Assembly: GCA_003577305.1 (NCBI GenBank)
Contig: QEVL01000018.1
Location: 1-64,000 of the forward strand
DNA from: Burkholderiales bacterium
Lineage (GTDB): Bacteria > Pseudomonadota > Gammaproteobacteria > Burkholderiales > Burkholderiaceae_E
DNA length: 64,000 bases
Direction of reading: 5' to 3'
In this document: positions 56,956 to 64,000 of the stretch, piece after piece
Position numbering within the stretch: position 1 is the first letter of the stretch
Layout of the letters: each line of letters opens with the position of its first letter
Made by a program: the position numbers and the translations under genes
The notes under the pieces: generated by a model
What the model was told of the DNA's origin: nothing
The model's input: the letters and a program-made list of their open reading frames with translations, nothing else
Databases searched by the model: none

Positions 56956-57882
56956 TCAGTCGAGGTCGAGCAAGGCCCGCAGGTGCAGTTCGACGGCGCG
57001 CGCCAGCGAGGGCACGTGGTAGCCACCTTCGAGCGCGGAGACGATCCGGCCCTCGCACATCTCGTCGGCGAAACGGACGATCTCGCGACTCACCCACGCG
57101 TAGTCTTCGTCGCGCCAGCCGAGGTGGCTCATGTCGTCCTCGCGGTGCGCGTCGAAGCCGGCGGACACGAACAGCATCTGCGGCCGGAACTCGCGCAGCG
57201 CCGGCAGCCAGCGTTCGGTCACCGCCGCGCGCAGCGCCGCGCCGTCGCTGTAGGGGGGCAGCCCGACGTTGCACATGTTGGCGCCGCGCGCCTCTTCACC
57301 GTTGAACGGATAGAGCTGCGTCTGGAACGTCGAGACCATCAGCACCTGCTCGTCGCCGGCCAGGATCTCCTCGCTGCCGTTGCCGTGGTGCACGTCGAAA
57401 TCGATCAGCGCCACGCGCTCCATGCCCAGCGCCGCGGTGGCGTGGCGGATGCCGACCGCCACGTTGTTGAAGAAGCAGAAGCCCATCGCCCGGTCGCTGG
57501 TGGCATGGTGGCCCGGCGGTCGCACCGCGCAGAAAGCGCGCCGGTAGTCGCCGCGCGCCACGACTTCGGTGGCCAGTACCAGTGCGCCCGCGGCGTGCAG
57601 CGCCGCGGTCCAGGTGTGCGGATTCATCGCGGTATCGGGATCGACGCTCACGTAGCCCTCGGACGGCGCGGCCGCCTTCAACTCGTAGTACAGGCGCATG
57701 TCGTGCGCCCGGTCGAGTTGCTCGAAAGTGGCCTCGGGCGCCTCGAGCGTGTCCATCAGGTCGAGAACCCCGCGCAGGAGCAGCCGATCGGAAATCGCTG
57801 TCAGCCGCTCCGGGCATTCCGGGTGATGCGAGCCCATCTCGTGGCGCATGAAGCTCGGATGGGTGATGTAGGCGACGTTCAC
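56956..57882 (-). CDS. Histone-deacetylase-family (AcuC/class II type) deacetylase
   Basis: This 308-residue zinc hydrolase has HPECPERLTAI, RPPGHHATSDRAMGFCFFNN, the metal-binding DFDVHHGNGSEEI and SAGFDAHREDD. GTG 57882 is preferred because GGAGGAG lies 6 bp upstream; longer in-frame starts lack support. It precedes the Pat-like acetyltransferase by 15 bp in the same operon, so it probably reverses that enzyme's modification or acts on related acyl groups. Confidence 0.92.
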   Translation of the reverse strand: MNVAYITHPSFMRHEMGSHHPECPERLTAISDRLLLRGVLDLMDTLEAPEATFEQLDRAHDMRLYYELKAAAPSEGYVSVDPDTAMNPHTWTAALHAAGALVLATEVVARGDYRRAFCAVRPPGHHATSDRAMGFCFFNNVAVGIRHATAALGMERVALIDFDVHHGNGSEEILAGDEQVLMVSTFQTQLYPFNGEEARGANMCNVGLPPYSDGAALRAAVTERWLPALREFRPQMLFVSAGFDAHREDDMSHLGWRDEDYAWVSREIVRFADEMCEGRIVSALEGGYHVPSLARAVELHLRALLDLD

Positions 57883-58093
57883 GCTCGGCTCCTCCACTTG
57901 CACTGTAACGCAGCCGGCCGATCCCCACCGAACCCGAAGGCGACGCTCGCGCATTCGGGACGCGAAACCCGGCGCCGGCGATCCTGGTCGTGGCGCGCTG
58001 TCGCGCGGCAACTACGCTCGCCCCCCGCCGGTCGGAGGATCGGCCGGAACTGCGGTGGATGAGCGCGCGCCGCGGCCGAGCGAAGCCTCTGCT

Positions 58094-58119
58094 CCGGCGG
58101 GATCCGCGGATCCCGCCGG
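58094..58119. repeat. Perfect 26-bp palindrome in the 310-bp divergent gap
   Basis: The gap 57883-58192 separates the deacetylase and intramembrane-protease genes. Within it, 58094-58119 is an uninterrupted palindrome centred on 58106/58107 with core GATCCGCGGATC and outer arms CCGGCGG/CCGCCGG. It is followed 5 bp later by the terminator hairpin. Nothing else gene-like is seen in the gap apart from a weak GTG frame at 58055 that runs into the protease gene. Confidence 0.75.
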
Positions 58120-58124
58120 CCACA

Positions 58125-58158
58125 GGGCGCGAGCCGGAAACGGCGAGCGCCCTTTTTT
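58125..58158 (+). terminator. Strong intrinsic terminator with GAAA tetraloop, upstream of the intramembrane protease
   Basis: GGGCGC pairs with GCGCCC (58125-58130 / 58147-58152). An inner GCCG/CGGC helix is closed by a GAAA loop (58137-58140), with a GA/GA internal mismatch between helices. Six T follow (58153-58158). It points along the plus strand, where no protein gene ends. It therefore terminates a small RNA or attenuates the following gene. Confidence 0.75.
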
Positions 58159-58192
58159 CCGTCTGCACGCCACGAGTGCGATCATCCGTTCC

Positions 58193-58699
58193 ATGCCCGA
58201 CCCGACACTGCGGCGCGAACACCCCACCCTCGCACAGGAATGCGGGCTCGGGCGACCGCGCCCGCCGATGCTCGGCTGGCCTGCGGACGCGCACCTCGCG
58301 GTCGCCGCACTCGCGGCACTGCCGGTGTGGGTGGTGCTGGGGATCGCGTTCGGCGAGCGGATCGCGGCGCCCGCCCACTGGATCGGCTGGCTCTCGCTGA
58401 TCGTGATCCAGCCTGCGATCGAGGAGCTGGTGTTCCGCGGCGTGCTGCAGGGGCAGTTGCTCAGGCTCACCGGCGGGCGCCGGCTCGGCCCGTTGACGCT
58501 GGCCAACCTGCTCACGACGATCGGATTCGCGGCGATGCACCTGATCGCCCAGCCGCCTGGCTGGGCGCTGGCGGTGGCCGCGCCTTCGCTGGTGTTCGGG
58601 CACCTGCGCGAGCGCTTCGGCAGCGTCTGGCCCGCGATCGCGATGCACGCTTTCTACAACGCGGGATTCGGCCTGGCGGCCGGGCTGGCGCGGAGCTGA
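58193..58699 (+). CDS. CPBP-family intramembrane glutamic protease
   Basis: This 168-residue membrane protein has CPBP motifs in order: EELVFRGVLQGQL (Glu-Glu and Arg), FAAMHLI (His) and IAMHAFYNAG (His and Asn), on about four hydrophobic helices. It is short, like the MrtJ-type proteases tied to JDVT-CTERM sorting, but I cannot confirm that link and see no target protein here. ATG 58193 is preferred; the frame is open back to GTG 58055 across the terminator hairpin. Confidence 0.8.
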   Translation: MPDPTLRREHPTLAQECGLGRPRPPMLGWPADAHLAVAALAALPVWVVLGIAFGERIAAPAHWIGWLSLIVIQPAIEELVFRGVLQGQLLRLTGGRRLGPLTLANLLTTIGFAAMHLIAQPPGWALAVAAPSLVFGHLRERFGSVWPAIAMHAFYNAGFGLAAGLARS

Positions 58700-58762
58700 G
58701 GAGGCGCTGGAGCGGGCGAAGGGAACAGCACCCACAACCCAACCGGTTGATCAACAAAGAAT

Positions 58763-58786
58763 TTCTTGGGGTCAGCTCCCCAAGAA
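58763..58786. terminator. Hairpin between convergent genes
   Basis: TTCTTGGGG (58763-58771) pairs perfectly with CCCCAAGAA (58778-58786) across a 6-nt loop. It lies between the ends of the plus-strand protease gene and the minus-strand LysR gene. Neither side has a strong T-run, so efficiency is uncertain. It also marks where base composition becomes less GC-rich. Confidence 0.45.
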
Positions 58787-58896
58787 GGCCTCTATTCTGG
58801 ACTCAAAAATCCAAGTCGGTCAACGTGACGGACCAGATAAGTCCACCCAGAGCCGGAGACGGCTGCCAACAGCCAATGTACCTGGACCGATGCAGA

Positions 58897-59805
58897 TCAA
58901 GGAGCGTGCGCATCACCTTGCGGTTGGAACAACTCCCGGGCTCGCTGCACGAACCGCTTCGTCGGTTCCGAGGGCTCGCTCTGCCGGCGCAGCAGGTAGG
59001 TCGTCAGCGTGGGCGTGATGCCCGCCAGCGGGCGTATCGCAATGTCGGGCCGCTGCCAAGTCTGCACCTGTGCGCCGATGGCAAAGCCGATACCATAACC
59101 GGCTCCCACCAGCGTGAGCATCACGCCAAGGCTCGTCACGTGGTCGGCCACCTTGGGCGTTATGGCTGCGCCGTCGAGCAGTGCCTGAATCTGGTCATGG
59201 CAGCCTGACGCCGCATCCGGGTGACACAGCACCAGCGGAAACTTCAAGGCGTCTTCCAACTTGACCTGTGCATACGCGAGCAGCGGATGGCGTGTCGGCA
59301 CGATCACCGATAGCGGATCGCTCCAGGCAGGCTCGGCGCTCAGCCCTCCGTTGACCGCATCCGACAGGGCGAAGCCGACATCCAGCAGGTCGTCGTGCAG
59401 GCCCTTGAGCTGCCGCGAGAACGGCAGCTCAAAGACCCGAATCCCCAATTCAGGTTCTTCCTCGCGGCTGCGCGCCAGTAATGAGGCGATGCGTGGCTGG
59501 GCAAGGCTGTCGCAGATGGCGATGCGCAAATAGCTCTGGTAGCCCTGCGCTGCAGCCTTGGTAGCTTGAACCGCTTGGTCCACGGTTGCCAACACGCGCC
59601 GAGCTTCGCCCAGCAGCACTTGGCCGGCCCAAGTCAGCCGCGTCTGCCGGGCACTGCGGTCGAACAATGAGACGCCCAGCAGACGTTCGAGGTCGCGCAT
59701 TGCCCGCGATACGGGAGATTGCTCGATGCCGAGGCGGTCGGCCGCACGGGCGAGATGCAGCTCTTCTGCGACAGCGACGAAATAGCGGAGCAATCTAAGT
59801 GTCAA
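58897..59805 (-). CDS. LysR-family transcriptional regulator
   Basis: This 302-residue regulator has the winged helix LRLLRYFVAVAEELHLARAA with recognition part QSPVSRAMRDLERLLGVSLF and a type 2 periplasmic-binding effector domain (LRIAICDSLAQPRIASLL; GAGYGIGFAIGAQV). The frame begins at TTG 59805 at exactly the normal N-terminus, so an original ATG may have been lost at the junction with the adjacent IS scar. Codon use is less GC-biased than its neighbours. No likely target gene is intact next to it. Confidence 0.82.
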   Translation of the reverse strand: MTLRLLRYFVAVAEELHLARAADRLGIEQSPVSRAMRDLERLLGVSLFDRSARQTRLTWAGQVLLGEARRVLATVDQAVQATKAAAQGYQSYLRIAICDSLAQPRIASLLARSREEEPELGIRVFELPFSRQLKGLHDDLLDVGFALSDAVNGGLSAEPAWSDPLSVIVPTRHPLLAYAQVKLEDALKFPLVLCHPDAASGCHDQIQALLDGAAITPKVADHVTSLGVMLTLVGAGYGIGFAIGAQVQTWQRPDIAIRPLAGITPTLTTYLLRRQSEPSEPTKRFVQRARELFQPQGDAHAP

Positions 59806-59880
59806 GCGACATCCAGAACTGACGCCCCGACGACATCGAGTGCTGCCCCGCGGTTGATGATCAGTTGATCGTCGATGTCG

Positions 59881-60060
59881 TTAGCGCGCTGGCCTGTTGA
59901 ACCAGGCCAGCGCGCCGTTCGTGCGCAGCCGGTAGCTGGCGCCGCGGATCGTGACGACGTGGCTGTGATGCAGCAGTCGATCGGGATCGCGGTAGCGATG
60001 TCGGCATCCTCGAACACGTCCCCCACTCGGTCACCGGGCGGTTGCCGGTCACCAGCATCC
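59881..60060 (-). mobile_element. IS21-family scar: C-terminal fragment of IstB
   Basis: On the minus strand three successive frames give LVTGNRPVTEWG, then DVFEDADIATAI, then DRLLHHSHVVTIRGASYRLR followed by TNGALAWFNRPAR and a stop (TAA, 59883-59881). Together these match the C-terminal part of IS21 IstB helper ATPases, with two frameshifts. No istA, full istB or terminal repeats are visible, so only a decayed remnant remains. Confidence 0.75.
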
Positions 60061-60689
60061 AGCCCCGCCGTTAGCAACGGCTCACGAGCTGGAAGAACAA
60101 GTGCGATGGACTGCAAGGTGACGGCTTCACCCTCGAGGACCGGCGGCACTTCGACTCCGGTGATCGCTCGAAGGCTCACTTCCTGCGCCTGCACAAGCGC
60201 CTGTGCCTGCACAGCCCGGCCTCGGCCGCGAGGCGCTCGTCGCGCGCGAGGTCGCGGGCGGTTCGCGCGACAGCCAGCGCCCACCATCGCATGCACACTT
60301 CGCCCGCAAGCATCAGAAGCGACAGCGAGCGTTGCGCATGCACCTGTTCCTACAGACTTCGCGCTTCGGCGTGACGTGCCGCCCGCTGCCCCGGCAACCC
60401 ATAGCGGAACGCCCAGCTCCATTTCCCGTTTCTGCGCGCCCTCGTCGCAATGGAAGCGGTCCGCCTGCGCCGAAAGACTCGCCGCGAGCTCACCGGGCGT
60501 GAGACAGTCGGGCAGGTCGATGCTAGCGAGCGCTTCGTCTTGGCGCACTTCAAGGGTCGAAGCGAGCAGGTTACGCAACCAAGCCTGCTCGATCGCGCCG
60601 GCAAGCGACTGCGCGCGAGCGCCCGGGGACCAAGCCACCAGCGAGAGCGTCAGCTCCAGGTTCGTTGCCGCCATTCGTGGAAATCGCAT
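60061..60689 (-). pseudogene. Decayed heavy-metal efflux outer-membrane factor (TolC/CzcC type)
   Basis: From about 60689 the minus strand gives a signal-like start and GARAQSLAGAIEQAWLRN, then LTPGELAASLSAQADRFHCD and REMELGVPL. It then shifts frame to GLPGQRAARHAEARSL, shifts again to AQRSLSLLMLAGEVCMRWWA and LAVARTARDLARDERLAAEA, and once more to QAQEVSLRAITGVEVPPVLE. These are pieces of a CzcC-like TolC protein in the right order. It ends abruptly at the IS21 fragment. The gene is divergent from an intact metal-type two-component system. Confidence 0.7.
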
Positions 60690-60734
60690 GGCGCGATGTT
60701 GGCCACGGGCAGCCGACAACGGCCTGACCGCAGT

Positions 60735-60750
60735 ATTACATCTTCGTAAT
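60735..60750. promoter_or_regulatory. Cop/Cus-box-like inverted repeat
   Basis: ATTAC-N6-GTAAT, readable as TTACA-N5-GTAAT, lies between the decayed efflux gene and the regulator gene. It resembles the T(G)ACA-N5-GTAAT sites described for CopR-type regulators. It probably once served both directions and may still autoregulate the two-component genes. Confidence 0.55.
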
Positions 60751-60821
60751 CACGCGCCGAACCCGTGCAGCAGGCTGCACAATTGGCTGCAATCGGGGAA
60801 TCGGACCTGAGGGAGGAAATG

Positions 60822-61502
60822 GTGAAGATCCTCATCGTCGAGGACGAACGAAAGACGGGCGACTATCTGCGGCAGGGACTCAGTGAAGCCGGATTCGTAG
60901 CGGACTTGGCCCGCGACGGCATCGACGGTGCGCATCTGGCGACGCAAAACGACTACGACCTCGTTGTGCTCGACGTGATGCTGCCCGGAATGGACGGCTG
61001 GGAGGTGCTCAGGCGCATCCGCGCGCAGGGCCGGTCAATGCCCGTACTGTTTCTCACCGCCCGCGACCAGGTGGACGATCGCGTCAAAGGCCTGGAACTC
61101 GGCGCTGACGATTACCTCGTCAAGCCCTTCGCATTTTCAGAATTGCTTGCGCGCGTGCGGACGCTGCTGCGACGCGGGCTCGGGCGCGAGCAACAGCGAT
61201 TGCAGGTCGCCGATCTCGAGCTCGACCTGCTGCGGCGCAGAGTGGTTCGAGCGGGCAAGCGTATCGATCTCACCGCGAAGGAATTCGCGCTGCTCGAGCT
61301 GCTGCTGCGCCGTCAGGGCGAAGTCCTGCCGCGCTCGCTCATCGCCTCGCAGGTCTGGGACATGAACTTCGACAGCGACACGAACGTGATCGAGGTGGCG
61401 GTACGCCGCCTGCGTGCGAAGGTCGACGACGACTTCGAGCCGAAGCTGATCCACACTGTGCGTGGCACGGGCTACGTGATCGAGGCGCCGGAGCAAACCT
61501 GA
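60822..61502 (+). CDS. Heavy-metal response regulator (CusR/CopR/CzcR type)
   Basis: This 226-residue OmpR-family regulator begins [20 protein letters not shown], highly typical of CusR/CopR. The phospho-acceptor is D51 ([15 protein letters not shown]), with [20 protein letters not shown] and a C-terminal winged helix ([26 protein letters not shown]). GTG 60822 is preferred over the ATG three bases earlier, because it is spaced better from GGAGG and gives the family length. Its stop overlaps the kinase start. Confidence 0.9.
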   Translation: MKILIVEDERKTGDYLRQGLSEAGFVADLARDGIDGAHLATQNDYDLVVLDVMLPGMDGWEVLRRIRAQGRSMPVLFLTARDQVDDRVKGLELGADDYLVKPFAFSELLARVRTLLRRGLGREQQRLQVADLELDLLRRRVVRAGKRIDLTAKEFALLELLLRRQGEVLPRSLIASQVWDMNFDSDTNVIEVAVRRLRAKVDDDFEPKLIHTVRGTGYVIEAPEQT

Positions 61503-62899
61503 TGCGAAAACGGCGATCGATCACGTTCCTGCTCACGCTGTATTTCTCGATCGCTTCGACCGCGGTTCTCCTCTTCGGAGGCTACTTCGTCGGGCGGCTG
61601 GTCGACGCACACCTGATGGAGCAGGACCAGGCCGTGCTCGAAGGAAAACTGGAGCTCGTGCGCAACGTGCTCTCGAAGGTGCGCACCGAAAGCGAGCTCG
61701 TCGCAGTGCACGACAAATTGGCCGAAGCGCTCGTCGGGCACCACGACCTGTTCGTTGCTGTCGTCGCGCCTGATGGCAGGAGGCTCTACAGGTCCGAAGG
61801 CTTCGGGCTCGCAAACGGGCCAGCGTGGTCGGTTCCGTCGGCCGATGCACCGCAGGCCGCCGAAGCGAGTATGCGAGAGCACGAAGGCCGACTGTTTCGC
61901 TTCATCTCGATGACCGCGGACACCGGAATCGAGGGCGCGCAGCCGGCGGGGATCGTCGTCGCACTCGACATCGATTTCCATCGCCAGTTCATGACCGACT
62001 TCCGCAACAGCCTGTGGGTGAGTGTCGCGGTTGGCATCGCGCTGTCCGCGCTGCTGGGCTGGTTCTCGGCGCGTCGGGGCCTCGCGCCCGCGCGCAAGGC
62101 GCTGAATCTGATGCAGCGCGTCTCCGCCGATCGGCTCGGCGAGCGCTTGCCGCCTGAATCGATGCCATCGGAGCTCGCTCCGCTCGCCGCGGCCTTCAAC
62201 GACATGCTGGCGCGGCTCGAGGATTCGTTCCGGCGCCTGTCGGACTTCTCGTCGGATCTCGCACACGAGCTGCGCACGCCGGTCAGCAACCTGATGACGC
62301 AGACGCAGGTTGCACTCGCCCGTGCGCGCACCGCCGACGAATACCGCGAGATCCTGTACTCGAACCTTGAGGAGTACGAACGGCTCTCGCAGATGACCTC
62401 CGACATGCTGTTCCTGGCCAAAGCCGACAACGGATTGATTACCACGCGAACCGAGAGCGTCGATCTGGCTTCTGAGGTCGAGCGCCTGTTTGCGTTCTAC
62501 GAGGCGCTGGCCGAGGAGCGCGGCGTGCGGCTCGTACTCACCGGCGAGGGACGCGCACGCGCCGACCGCGACATGCTGCGGCGCGCGGTGAGCAACCTGT
62601 TATCGAACGCGATCCGGCACACCCCCCGCGACGGGGAGATTCGCGTGACGGTCGGCGCAGGTCGTGCCGGGCAGACCGAGTTGAGCGTCGAGAACCCCGG
62701 GCTGCCGATCGCGCCCGAACACCTGCCCCGGCTGTTCGACCGCTTCTATCGGGTCGATGCCTCGCGCCGGAAGGAGGGCGAGGGAGCGGGCCTCGGCCTC
62801 GCAATCGCGAAATCGATCGTCGAGGCCCACGGCGGATCGATCTCGGCGTCCAGCATGGAAGGGACGTTCCGCTTCGCGTTCACCGTGCCCGCCGCCTGA
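61502..62899 (+). CDS. Heavy-metal sensor histidine kinase (CusS/CopS type)
   Basis: This 465-residue kinase has a first membrane helix (SITFLLTLYFSIASTAVLLF), a periplasmic sensor with His and acidic residues, a second helix (LWVSVAVGIALSALLGWF) and a HAMP region with SADRLGERLPPE. The H-box reads SSDLAHELRTPVSNLMTQ and the ATPase has NLLSNAIRHTP and GAGLGLAIAKSIVEAHGG. The arrangement matches copper/silver or zinc/cobalt sensors. ATG 61502 overlaps the regulator stop. Its efflux target next door is a pseudogene. Confidence 0.9.
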   Translation: MRKRRSITFLLTLYFSIASTAVLLFGGYFVGRLVDAHLMEQDQAVLEGKLELVRNVLSKVRTESELVAVHDKLAEALVGHHDLFVAVVAPDGRRLYRSEGFGLANGPAWSVPSADAPQAAEASMREHEGRLFRFISMTADTGIEGAQPAGIVVALDIDFHRQFMTDFRNSLWVSVAVGIALSALLGWFSARRGLAPARKALNLMQRVSADRLGERLPPESMPSELAPLAAAFNDMLARLEDSFRRLSDFSSDLAHELRTPVSNLMTQTQVALARARTADEYREILYSNLEEYERLSQMTSDMLFLAKADNGLITTRTESVDLASEVERLFAFYEALAEERGVRLVLTGEGRARADRDMLRRAVSNLLSNAIRHTPRDGEIRVTVGAGRAGQTELSVENPGLPIAPEHLPRLFDRFYRVDASRRKEGEGAGLGLAIAKSIVEAHGGSISASSMEGTFRFAFTVPAA

Positions 62900-63112
62900 G
62901 CGCATGGAGCGCCCGAACTTCGTCAGCGCAGTCGAGACCCGATCTGCCGCGCCCGTTGAATCGGAAACAGGCGCGGAGCATAGTATTCGCCTCACCAGAC
63001 CGAGGGCGTCCGCGCAGCGGGATCATTGCGCGCTTCGAACCACGGTGCAGCTACTCTGTCGACGAAGCCGCACTGCCGTTCGACGCGCTCGAGAGCATAG
63101 GAGAGGCGGATC

Positions 63113-63751
63113 GTGAACATTGCATTGATCGGCGCAAGCGGTTATGTCGGTTCGGCGCTGCGAAACGAGGCCCTGGCGCGCGGTCACAAGGTCACGGCCC
63201 TCGTTTCCCAGCCCGTCAAGCTCAAAGCGCAGGACAATCTCAGCGTGGTCAAGGCCGACGTGCTCGACGAGGCAGCGCTGGCCGGCTTGCTGCGAGGTCA
63301 CGGCGCTGTCCTGAGCGCGTTCAGCGGGCAGGCGCAAGCCGACGTTCTCGGCTACTACCTGCGCGGCTTCCGCTCGATCATCGCCGCGGTGAAGAACTCC
63401 GGTGTGCCACGCCTGCTGATGGTGGGCGGTGCGGGCAGCCTCGAAGCGGCGCCAGGCGTGCTGGTGATCGACACGCCGCAGTTCCCGGAGGCGTGGAAGG
63501 CGACCGCCGAGGGCGCGCGGCAAGCGCTGGAGTTGCTGAGGCAGGAGCGCACGCTCGACTGGACCATGCTCAGTCCCTCGGCGATGCTCGAACCAGACAA
63601 GCGGACCGGTCAGTTCCGACTCGGCGACGACCGACTACTGGTAGACGCGAACGGCGAGAGTCGCATCTCGCTGGAGGACTACGCGGTGGCGATGATCGAC
63701 GAACTCGAGAAGCCGGCACATTCGCGACGGCGTTTCACGGTCGGGTACTGA
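63113..63751 (+). CDS. NAD(P)-binding atypical short-chain reductase (NmrA/YwnB-like)
   Basis: This 212-residue Rossmann protein has the dinucleotide motif GASGYVGSAL at the N-terminus, VVKADVLDEAALAGLLRGHG and a substrate-side LDWTMLSPSAMLEP. It resembles NAD(P)H-binding reductases of the biliverdin-reductase-B/YwnB kind, often in oxidative-stress contexts. Codons are slightly less GC-rich than in the core genes. A GGAG site precedes the ATG. The roughly 210-bp gap upstream shows no other gene. Confidence 0.82.
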   Translation: MNIALIGASGYVGSALRNEALARGHKVTALVSQPVKLKAQDNLSVVKADVLDEAALAGLLRGHGAVLSAFSGQAQADVLGYYLRGFRSIIAAVKNSGVPRLLMVGGAGSLEAAPGVLVIDTPQFPEAWKATAEGARQALELLRQERTLDWTMLSPSAMLEPDKRTGQFRLGDDRLLVDANGESRISLEDYAVAMIDELEKPAHSRRRFTVGY

Positions 63752-63754
63752 GCT

Positions 63755-64000
63755 TCAGCGTCCGCGCGCTGCCCGCTCGCGCTCTTCGTGGCGCCGCTGC
63801 ACGTCCGCGGGCCACGTCGAACGAATGTACGCGAGCACGGCACGGATCTCGGGGTCGGAAAGCGTGCCACCGAACGCCGGCATATCGCTCTCGTAGCCCG
63901 CGGGCGCGTATTTTTCGACACCGTCCTTCACGATCCCGAACAGCACATCCGACGGATGGTGCCAGGTATGACCGGTCGCGTCGTGCGGCGGCGCCGGCAT
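63755..64000 (-). CDS. C-type cytochrome, C-terminal part (gene continues beyond window)
   Basis: The visible 81 residues contain the C-terminal half of a class I cytochrome c: APPHDATGHTWHHPSDVLFG, then the axial Met region YESDMPAFGGTLSDPEIRAV and LAYIRSTWP. The CxxCH haem site must lie beyond base 64000. An ATG at the very edge is coincidental and not the true start. It is convergent with the reductase gene, 3 bp apart. Confidence 0.75.
   Translation of the reverse strand: MPAPPHDATGHTWHHPSDVLFGIVKDGVEKYAPAGYESDMPAFGGTLSDPEIRAVLAYIRSTWPADVQRRHEERERAARGR

Noticed and set aside
58749..58756. TTGATCAA as another FNR box
   Set aside because: The half sites touch with no 4-bp spacer, and it lies between convergent gene ends.
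59802..60719. One 305-codon minus-strand gene
   Set aside because: The frame stitches together parts of a TolC-like protein and an IstB fragment whose homologous segments lie in several different frames.

Overview
This is a 64 kb, very GC-rich, gene-dense chromosomal window. It looks like a betaproteobacterium, most likely Burkholderiales. The supporting signs are the pepN-fbp neighbourhood, an Rrf2-sufBCDS-sufU-sufT operon, a single-chain pyruvate carboxylase, 4-hydroxybenzoate hydroxylase, NnrS, and codon use dominated by G/C third positions. I saw no rRNA, tRNA or CRISPR array.

Layout. (1) 1-1802: amn (cut by the window edge) coupled to a YfcE-like phosphoesterase. (2) 1860-8912: two convergent gene sets. 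The plus strand carries an HTH-ferredoxin-flavin reductase, a carboxymuconolactone-decarboxylase/Rieske fusion and two small unknown proteins. The minus strand carries a six-gene unit: FadL porin, cysteine-less DsrC (RspA type), TusA, DsrE, a standalone S24/LexA-like domain and a Sfum_1244-family protein. This is the best candidate here for an undescribed system. (3) 8927-17213: acylphosphatase, a transporter remnant, a ferritin-like/VIT1 transporter, then the SUF Fe-S operon behind a promoter with overlapping operator repeats. (4) 17249-23564: an FmdE-like protein, a divergent chaperonin facing Hsp20 across a shared FNR-like box, a TauE-like exporter, and a PepSY/two-component unit. (5) 23607-29692: an FNR/DNR-type promoter driving TonB receptor, a broken ABC binding protein, permease, ATPase and NnrS. 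(6) 29708-39352: two phosphoribosyltransferases, a pentahaem cytochrome, broken psiF and histidine-phosphatase genes, pobA, a tandem Usp protein with a CPA2 antiporter, a ribosome-associated factor and a ferritin-like protein. (7) 39349-45822: EamA transporter, two alkylation-repair enzymes, pyruvate carboxylase. (8) 46125-58699: a kexin-like protease with a separately encoded propeptide-like partner, MgtC-type membrane protein, pepN, fbp, an adjacent protein acetyltransferase/deacetylase pair, and an intramembrane protease behind a strong terminator. (9) 58763-64000: a patch of different base composition with a LysR regulator, an IS21 scar and a decayed metal-efflux gene facing an intact CopR/CopS-like pair, then an oxidoreductase and the end of a cytochrome c.

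How the parts fit. Four FNR/ANR-like palindromes, three of them placed about 40-43 bp upstream of a plausible start site, suggest that chaperones, NnrS transport, phosphoribosyltransferases and a ferritin-like protein belong to one low-oxygen/nitrosative-stress regulon. This recalls the low-oxygen locus of Burkholderia. The Usp, ribosome-factor and acetylation genes fit the same theme but have no such box. Several genes carry small deletions with frameshift (ABC binding protein, histidine phosphatase, psiF). These could be real decay or assembly errors. All calls come from reading the sequence by eye; no database search was run.
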